A stretch of 21,885 nt of DNA from Branchiostoma floridae. Taxonomy: Eukaryota; Chordata; Leptocardii; Amphioxiformes; Branchiostomatidae. The DNA is taken from positions 1-21,885 of the forward strand of contig NW_023365830.1 in assembly GCF_000003815.2 (NCBI RefSeq), read 5' to 3'. Below the pieces are notes generated by a model. That model did not search any database. It had not been told where the DNA came from and worked only from the letters and a program-made list of their open reading frames with translations. Shown piece by piece: positions 1-9,200 of the stretch (its first letter is position 1; each line of letters starts with the position of its first letter). The translations under genes and the position numbers were made by a program.

Positions 1-86
1 GGGTAAAAGCTATTTTTGCTCGCCAACTACATCTAAAATTATTGATTGTCAGTCTGAACAATTCTCCATCCATCGTTTGTGCCCAG

Positions 87-219
87 GTGAGCCTAGCGGT
101 CCGTCCTGATGAGCAGTCGGTCTGGAACCACTCCTACCTGTTCCACCACAGCAGATACAACGCAACCATCTTCTCACCTACCTCTGCACTGGTTATAGAG
201 TACTACCCTGCCTCATCAG
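87..219 (+). CDS. CCDC33: CCDC33 exon 1 (first in window): C2 domain segment
   Basis: Acceptor gcccag is followed by an exon starting GTG AGC CTA, and the donor is CAG|gtaatg. It encodes VSLAVRPDEQSVWNHSYLF and continues to ALVIEYYPASS, alternating hydrophobic strands typical of a C2 beta sandwich. It ends in phase 1; its single G joins TT of the next exon to give Val. The exon begins with GTGAGC, itself donor-like. Its last 52 nt plus donor are duplicated 143 bp downstream. Confidence 0.82.
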
Positions 220-3200
220 GTAATGATATACAACATGTACAGAAAACACTATTACACAGTATACGTGTACCCTAACCTTAACCCTAACTTTAACCCAAAT
301 CATTACAGCTATCTTCTCACCTACCTCTGCACTGGTTATAGAGTACTACCCTGCCTTGTCAGGTAATGATATGTCTGTATCTGCCGGTATAACTGCACTT
401 TTTCGTAACACACGAGCTTTGCAGACATGCAGATGTCTCTACTATGCTTCGTGATACATGATGTACAATATTCATATACCCTCACCTTTGCCCAAACTTT
501 AAGCAATGTCAATCACTGTACACAACCATCTTCTTCCCCACATCACTGATCATAGTATTACCCAGCTCCATCCATTCATCCATCCATTCCACCTCCATTC
601 CTTCGGGTGTCCTCTTAATCATTTGTGTTCTAGAAATGGTAGAGAAAGTCAGTCATTCTCTCCATGTTTTGTTCTGTGTAGTTGTGGATTACTCCAGTTT
701 CATTTCATCCATCCATCCATTCATTAGTTTCGTTCTTTCAGTCCCCTCAATCTTTATATAGTGTTATAAAATTATAGTACATTAGTACACTCATTCTCTC
801 CATGTTTCCTGTAATCTTCTGCACAGTTGTGAGTGAGTCCAGTTGGCACATGCGGCACCCTATAGGCTTCTCCTCCATCCTGCTGGACCAGGGTGTGTAC
901 CACGCCCTGACCTCTGAACCAGGGAGGCTGGGCGTGCGTGTGGATGGTCTCCTCATACAGGTCAGTATGATACAGTTACTTGTATAATAGAGATTTTGCT
1001 TATCATGAGGAAAAAACAACAGTACAAAGTATGGCCGCAGTACTATAGACAGTAATACCAAGCTGAATGTATGTTGTCACAACTTGTTGCAAGAAATATG
1101 CAAGAAAATACTTTGTTTGGCAGGGCCACAACTCTCAAAAACTGATAAATCAGGGCATTTAAGACCACTTCATAGATGGTACATATTCTTGAGCCCTTTT
1201 ATTTACTTGTAGTAGTCCCTCGTTTGAAGAACTTCAATTTGGTAGATGAAACTAGCTATAGTAGACAGTATTCTCAATTAATAGTGCTTTGTCAATTCAT
1301 AAGATAATCTTTTGTCTTCCCTCTCATCATACTTTGCTTCTTCATCACCTTGCCCTTTTTTGAGAAGCCTCTACAGCAAAGACAGCTAAAATGTATGATG
1401 CACACACAGTTGTGTATCTGTAACCAATCAAAAGTTTTTCTTCAACATCTCAGCTTCTTCCTTATCACTATTACTGTAGATCTCTTCTGTTCTCTCCTCT
1501 TCTCATCTCTGGACATTCCTAGAGAGGTAAGCCTTTGCTGCCTCTTTGTGTGCCTGATTATGTTTGTCAGTGAAGGGAAGTCCCCTAATGAGGTGATTTG
1601 TGTCGATGGCTTTATGCTGAAAATTTTGCCATCACCCATCTTGTGAATATGTTATCAGGTTGAAAAGGTTGCAGTATGGAGGCTTGATATTTCCAAATTG
1701 TAGATTAAAATTTTGACATTCTACAATGTTTTAGAAGACTGAAAAATATTTCAACTGGACCTATGGTTGTCAATCTGTAAATTAAGTTAAGACTTCTGGT
1801 TACAAACTAATTTCATGTTTTCTCCTTTTTTCTGTATGTGTAGGGTACGAATCTGAGGACCCAACCTGGGAGTCTGCCTACAGTGGGTGCCATCCTCAGG
1901 CTGATAACCACAGAGGTAAGTAAGATTGATAACCTAGACACCAGACGTATGCATGACATTACAAGTCATTACCTGTACAAGCATTATTTACCTTGTCCCT
2001 TGAACTTAATAGAACCTGTTATAGCAAATTGAGATTCTTTTGTTGTCCCTAGGTACATAGTGTTCAGCTAGGTTTATTGCTAGGGAACATACAAATTTAA
2101 AAGAAAAGTCAACACGTGGAACTACAAAATTTAATCTGTTGGATTGGAAAGGTAAGAAAGCTTATGATGCTTCCCTGAGATTGCAAGGCCTGAGCTTTCT
2201 ACATGTATATATTGAGTAATATGTTGTTGAAGCTTTGATATGAAGTTAACTTTTATGAGGTAAGTCTGGGTTGGAAAATAAGCAAATGTATAAACTAGAA
2301 AGCTACACGTATGCACTCAATGTAATAGCATACTAGCTATGTAATATTGGCAACAAAATAATTTAGAAGTCTTAAGATTAATAGGTGTGAAGACAGTAAA
2401 GTCGTCAACACTTGTCTTCAATTCAGCAGCTTACATGACTAGATGGTGAATTTAAGACCTACTGAACGTATTTGATAGACGTTATTTGTGAAACATGTAT
2501 CATTCGATAGTTATCTCCAGATTTGTGAGTGAGATGTTTTTAACTCTATTTTCTAGTGCTGCCAAAGCATAACAACAGAAGTTACAGAAGAAATATTTAA
2601 TGTTAGGCCTGAATAAGATTGATCCCATGGAAGTTTACATGACATTTGTAGGGTTAGCTGATATCAAATATTACATCGTCAAAGCATTTGCATCAAATTA
2701 TTAAACAGCTTTCTAACATGTTATCTTTGCAGTCATTCTGTTAATGATAAATTAAGTGGTAATACAGTTTTAATTGAATTCTGTTATGAAGCTGTCATGC
2801 TGGCGCACTTTTAAGTAGGTTAATACATTGCTCTGTACCTATCAAGCAAATATTGGTATTTTCTCTCTGGCCAGTGCCTCTCAAATATAAAGCCGACCAA
2901 AGTCTATTCAGATTTTCTTGTTTGTCAGACATAGATATATTGTACATGTTGCACACAGACCTTTTTACTAAGTTATGAGGCAAGATTTGGTATTAACTGA
3001 CTAGTGTAATATTATAAACATGTTTGTGCTGGTGCATATGTCATTTAAGACTACAAGCAATTGAAGTTAGTGATCTAAACTGCGCTTAAACAGCACATTG
3101 GCAGATGTTTAGCTGGCTGGTAATGCTATACCATGTTGTAATGACTGCTTGGCTGCCTTGAGTGTCTTCATGCCAAAACACTTGGGTATGGCAGACCATG

Positions 3201-6200
3201 CAGTCTTCACGCCCCACCAATACCTCGTGTCACTCCAGCGCCCGGACGGCATCATCGCAGCGGCCAGTCCGGAACTCCTGCCCTCGCTAGACTCGCTGGT
3301 GGATGGCGGTTACCACCGGCCCATCTCTCCTCGATTTGTGCCGCCGACACCGGCAGACGAGATGCTGGATGGGCTGGATGATGTGGAGACGGGGCCGAGC
3401 TGGCGCCGCAAAACCAAACCCAGAAAGGTGAGCGCTGTTTCACATGGTCTGGATATGTGTAAATACTCATCACAGCTGACATAGTTTCAGCTTTGTAGTC
3501 CACACTTAGTAGACAGAAATATTGCAGGTATCTTCATTTTTTTTATTGCTTTAAATTTTCTCCAAGCCTAGAAAGGTAGGGCGGGTTGACATGGTTTGGG
3601 TGTGTTTAAATACTCAGTCACAGCTGACATAGTCTCAGCTTTGTAGTCCACACTTAGTAGACAGAAATATTGCAGGTATCTTCATTTTTTTTATTGCTTT
3701 AAATTTTCTCCAAGCCTAGAAAGGTAGGGCGGGTTGACATGGTTTGGGTGTGTTTAAATACTCATCACAGCTGACATAGTTTCAGCTTTGTAGTCCACAC
3801 TTAGTAGACAGAAATATTGCAGGTATCTTCATTTTTTTTATTGCTTTAAATTTTCTCCAAGCCTAGAAAGGTAGGGCGGGTTGACATGGTTTGGGTGTGT
3901 TTAAATACTCAGTCACAGCTGACATAGTCTCAGCTTTGTAGTGCTCGCATAAAATGTGGTCAGAAATATTACTGGTATCTTCACTTTTTTTATTGCATTT
4001 TGTTCTTATGTTATTGCCATTGTGTAATTATATTGAATTTTCATCTTCCTCAAACTTTTGTTTAGAATGTTTGTAATAGACATTGAAAAAGCACAAAAGG
4101 TACTTTTGTTTTATTTTTTAGCTTAGTTTGTGCAATATCTACGACCGACCTCATAGCAGGGCAGGAAAAGCATTGGAAAGACTGAGAAAATTGAGGCATG
4201 CAAGGTCATTGGTAGAAGGTTACATACAACTTATCATGATAATTATTCAATAAAGGCTTACTCTTTTTATCAGTGACTATCAAATTGAATCTTCAAGAAC
4301 TGTTTACAGAAATTCTGGTGTTGCAGAATAAGTGACCAATTTCAGCCATAGCCTCCCTAACACCACCTGAGCTAAAGGTGTTCTGACATTGACCAGTGTG
4401 TGACTAGTGTTAGGGTTTGGAGATTACCACAAAGAGTTGTTTATGTACCACCCAATCAACAATAATGCATTCTTTCATCACCTTTTGTTTAAGTCATGCC
4501 AATCCTGTGTGCAAGTGGAAATGCCTTAAGCTCTACCCAAATCCTTAGAGTTTGGGAAAGGCTTTCATGCTAATGAAAAGTTAGAGCCGAGTAGACTCAA
4601 GTGCTTTTACAATTATGGGGTCGAAGGTCTTGAGAATTCAGTCCGGAACATTCCCAACGTCTGACAGTTGCCTGGGATACCACAAAACTACAAAAGATGT
4701 GTTGACTTTACTGTCGTCATGGAGAAAGAATGTACTTTGAGGCAGGCACAAATAACTCTCAAAAATAAAACCAGCTGCTTTTTCTAGCATAATTGTTTTG
4801 AAAAAGCAGAAGATCATATTTTTCTGTAAGAGCGATGAATAAGTAATGAGACTGAAAGCAGTGACAATTACACAGGATGCCTCCATTCTCCTGCCCCAGT
4901 CAAACAGACCCAGCCAAAATAACACCACCCGTCCTTGTCAAACAAGCCCTATGGGGTTTGTGCTTTGATAACCATTTGTTGCCGGGTTACCCAGCGCAAT
5001 GTGTTTGCTCTGCACGCCAGCTCCGATGACGAAGGCCGCGGCGTGAACAGATGAATACCTGTGTCGGAACATAACACACCTGAGTTAAGAGTCCCAAGTA
5101 GCAATGTTTTCCTCTTGTAATCAGATAATTGATATTGATTAGGTTGGTTTGTAGCCGCAGTACCCAATGGCAACGGATTATTACCGGCCATACACGGCCT
5201 CCGTGAGTAAGCTTGTTCCTTAGTAGTGAAGGTTTTGGTGTGGAGAGTGTTGTACTTTGTTCTCATTTCAAGCGTGTAATTGGGGAGCTAATGTGGCAAT
5301 AGTTAGATCCTTCATGTAGCTTATTGTAAGGGTCATAAACAGGAGAATATGACATTTGGTCATGGTAAAACTTTATGGTAAAACTGTGCCCCGATGGCTG
5401 TAGACTACTACAGACCCTGGACTTCATCTGTAAGTACATTTTACATTAAGGAAATGTCAGTTGTTGATTCAAATCCATACCATGCTGTTGAATAACTTTA
5501 GGGCATCAATCAAAATGTTGTAGCCAAATCATGACAACTTACACATTTTAGCAGGGGACATTTGTACTAATGTTTTTCCTATTTCCATAGTGTTAATCTA
5601 GGCAGTGGCTTTGACTGGATGTCATTAAATGATAATGATCATTGTAGGCACATATAACAATAGCAGAGATTGATATATGCTGGTTTGAAAAGATCAGCTT
5701 CAATAATTAATCTTGTGATTATCGACTTCAAAGGTCAGGTGCAATTACTGTGTAATTTTTGGTCGCCACTGTTCAGTTAACTTGTAAAAATCATAAGATG
5801 CAAGAGACAGTGTCTTCAGCTCTTTTGCATTCATAGTTAGGATACAAAACACCAGTTCTCCCAGATCACTTCAGGGTCACTGACAAAAACTAGAGGATGC
5901 TAGATGAAACATCTGACCGTTTCCAAAATCGTATCCAGTTGCTTGAGTAACTGCTTTTTGTCTGATTATGTCTAATCATGAGCATTTCTTGGGCCTTAAA
6001 AATAGAAATAGAGCTGTATAGAACTTTATTGCATGACACTTGTGTACACGGTACAGAAAAAATAAAGAAATCCTTTATGGTCTGCATATCAATTGAAGGA
6101 CTAGTTTAGACAATACACACTAGATACTGTCATTATTCTACCATTTTCTGCACTCAAGTTCTAGAAGGCACATATAAGTAATAGACTGGTAATTCATAAT

Positions 6201-9200
6201 ACATGTACTTCTAATGGGAGATCTGTGGTGTGGGAAGATTCCATGTGCTCACTTTGTAGCTTGACAGCCTTTTAATAGATTATAGTGACTGTGACATTCT
6301 AATTTGTTTATTTCAAGGCCACGGTAAGTTATGAGACCCAGGCCTTAATCATGGGGGCTGTAAGACAAAGTTTCAATGACACAGACACTGACAAACACAC
6401 TCTTGCATGCGTTTCTTTTTTTTAATTGAAAGACAACCATCAGAAGAAAAACAAAAGGTAGTGTTAATATTGGAAGGGTAACACATTTTCTTCCCTCCAT
6501 CATAGCCATTGAAAGATGGGGAGTGGCCGGGGATGGATGCGGTACAGGACGTTTTACCGGAGTACATCTCGGAGACGACACAACCTCCGCCGCGCAGACC
6601 TCCCAAGGATGGACTACGCCAGTCCTACCAGCCTGATGACCCCTACTCACACTCGCTTCTCGACCATCAGTCAAAGGTCGGGCAGAAATCTATACTTTTC
6701 TTTACATTTCCTAGCAAAGTACAGTAAAAAGTGTTCTGACTCATATTTAAAAAAAATGAACATCACACTTGGCAAAATGATGGGATTTGACTTTAAACAA
6801 GAAAATCTTCTAGCTACCTATAAGTCTGAGTACTTTTAGCATAGAATAATTTATGTGTTTTACTTTGCTATGACTTTCTAAGCTGCAAATCAATTGGTTC
6901 AAACTCATAACTGATTGTTTCAGTTGCCATGTATTAGTTAAGAGTTAGTTAAGAGCAGAATGATCTTCCTCATTTTATAACTTAAATAACAATTTTGGCT
7001 TCATTTCCAACATCCCCCAGGAGCTGGATAACTACCGTGCGGCCCTGAAGCGGATGGGCGCGGACATCCTGAAGCTGCGTGAGGACATCGCCCGGCTGGA
7101 GGCGGAGAACAGCCAGCTCAGGAGGAACCTGCACATGAACAGGGACGCAGCGGACGCCCTGGTGGGGCCTGCTGGGCTACAGGCACTCAGCAGGGGAGAC
7201 CTCGTGGACAAATATGGTGAGGACCCTGTAGGAAAAGAATAATGATTACTAAAAGATGTATAGGTTTTAAAATCTACCACCATTGTTTTTAACAGCAATT
7301 CAAAAGGCCATAGATGCATAATGACAGATGCATTGTACCAATGAATGGATCGGACTGAATGGATCTAATCGCTGAATGAAATTTCTTCAGAAGTTGAACT
7401 TATGAGAAATCTGATGATATGATTTGAAAAAGCAAAGATACATCTTCCCCTTGGAATTCCCCTGAATTCCACTGTTTGCTATATGTTTTTGAGTGTATAC
7501 TAGATAGAACTAGACAACAGTGGGAAACAATTAAGGTATTATCAGCAGTCAAGGGAAAGATTTCCAGTCTCTAATGCTTTGAATCCTGTCTGTCTGCAGC
7601 ACTGTTACAGCAGAAGGTGAGCCAGCAGGCCTCCTCACTGAAGGGACAGAAGGAACGGATACAACAGCTGCAGAACGAACTCATCAAGGTACCCTTCATA
7701 TGTGATTTTCATAGCATGATTGGATTATGGTAGGAATCCTGTTTCACCTTGGGCAGACTTGTGTTTCTCATACTGTGAATACAGAATTTTTTCGTGGTGG
7801 TTTAATGTTCGGGGTTTTTGTGGTGGCCGCTTCACTGCAAGCTTAAAATCTAGTGACCATTTTCCCATGGCATTAACTTAAGAGACTACAGTGCATGGTG
7901 CTCCCGCAAATTTAAAACCACTGAGAAAAGTTTTTCCCGCTAGCGGCTACTGCAAAATTAAATCCCAGCGAACTTAAATGCATTTACAATACTGAAATCT
8001 TCTTACTGTTACTTGATCTTAAGACACAAGTCCTTGAAATTTTTATTAATTTTTTATTTCTGTAACAAACTGCCATGTGTAATACATGTATACTGTTGCC
8101 TTCATAATCGCATACTACTTTGTTTGTTCAGAAAAATGACCGTGAGGCAGAGTTGTTGAAGCAGCAGAAAGCCCAGAAACCCCAGCAGCCTATTGCACCG
8201 AGGGTACCGGAGAATGATGCTAGGAAGAAGAAGATGGAAGATACCATCAAACGACAAGAGGAGGTATATTAGAACTCTTTTTCTCATGTTAGGGATAGTC
8301 GGATTCAGATTTTGTTTACGATGACATAGCAGGCAAATGAGATCAACTCGATGTAGCCTAAATTGCGTCAATGATCACAGAGCATCTGTCAATAATAAGA
8401 TTCAAGTACGTTGTATAAACATCATAAAACTACTAGATAAATGATCTTTGTTGATAATGATATATCATTGATTGAAAATTGTCTGAAAAAATCAGAGTGT
8501 AATATCAGATAGTATACCCTCTTGCTGACACAATGAATCTGGTCTCAGTGACACATTTAATGCTAGTTAACCTTTGTCCACACGGTAACCTACATGTATA
8601 TCCATTGTATTCAAAAGCAGGGATGTCAAGTTGGCCGATGGTGCAACATCTTAAAAATAGCTGTTGTAGTATTTTGGAAACATTGCAATTTGAAACCATT
8701 GTCCGTCAACTTGATACACACAATACTCCATTTTTTTACATAACAGAGATAGGCTACCCCGCGAATAAAGGTGAACAAGTGTTGATATATTTGTACCATC
8801 CCCTTGCAGGTTATAGAGAAGATGGAAAAGCTGCTGAATAAACAGTTAGAGAAGGGAACTCTGCCTGCAGACAGGAGCCTGGAGGCTCACTCTGCACTGG
8901 CTCTGGAGAACGCACGGCTCAGGGACGAACTCAACAGGGCTAAGGTATATACAACGCGTTTCATGAACACTTGTGATAACTTCGTAGATCCCTCTGTGAT
9001 ATCAGAATGATCGTAGAGGTCTCCAGGTATCTTTAACATTTGCTTTTGCTTCATGCTTCAAAACAATGATATTAACTTCATTCGGATCTGTTAAACCAAT
9101 GATATTGTCTGCACAGTCTTAGTCTATGATTGATCTACCAAACCCTGCCCAAACACTGTATTTACACGATTATAGTACCTACTTCCTAGTAATCAGACAA

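Noticed and set aside
266-297. Telomere
   Set aside because: Only about five degenerate units inside an intron.
4949-5266. 105-codon - strand ORF in intron 4
   Set aside because: No family resemblance, no conserved phase or splice sites, and it lies antisense in a CCDC33 intron.
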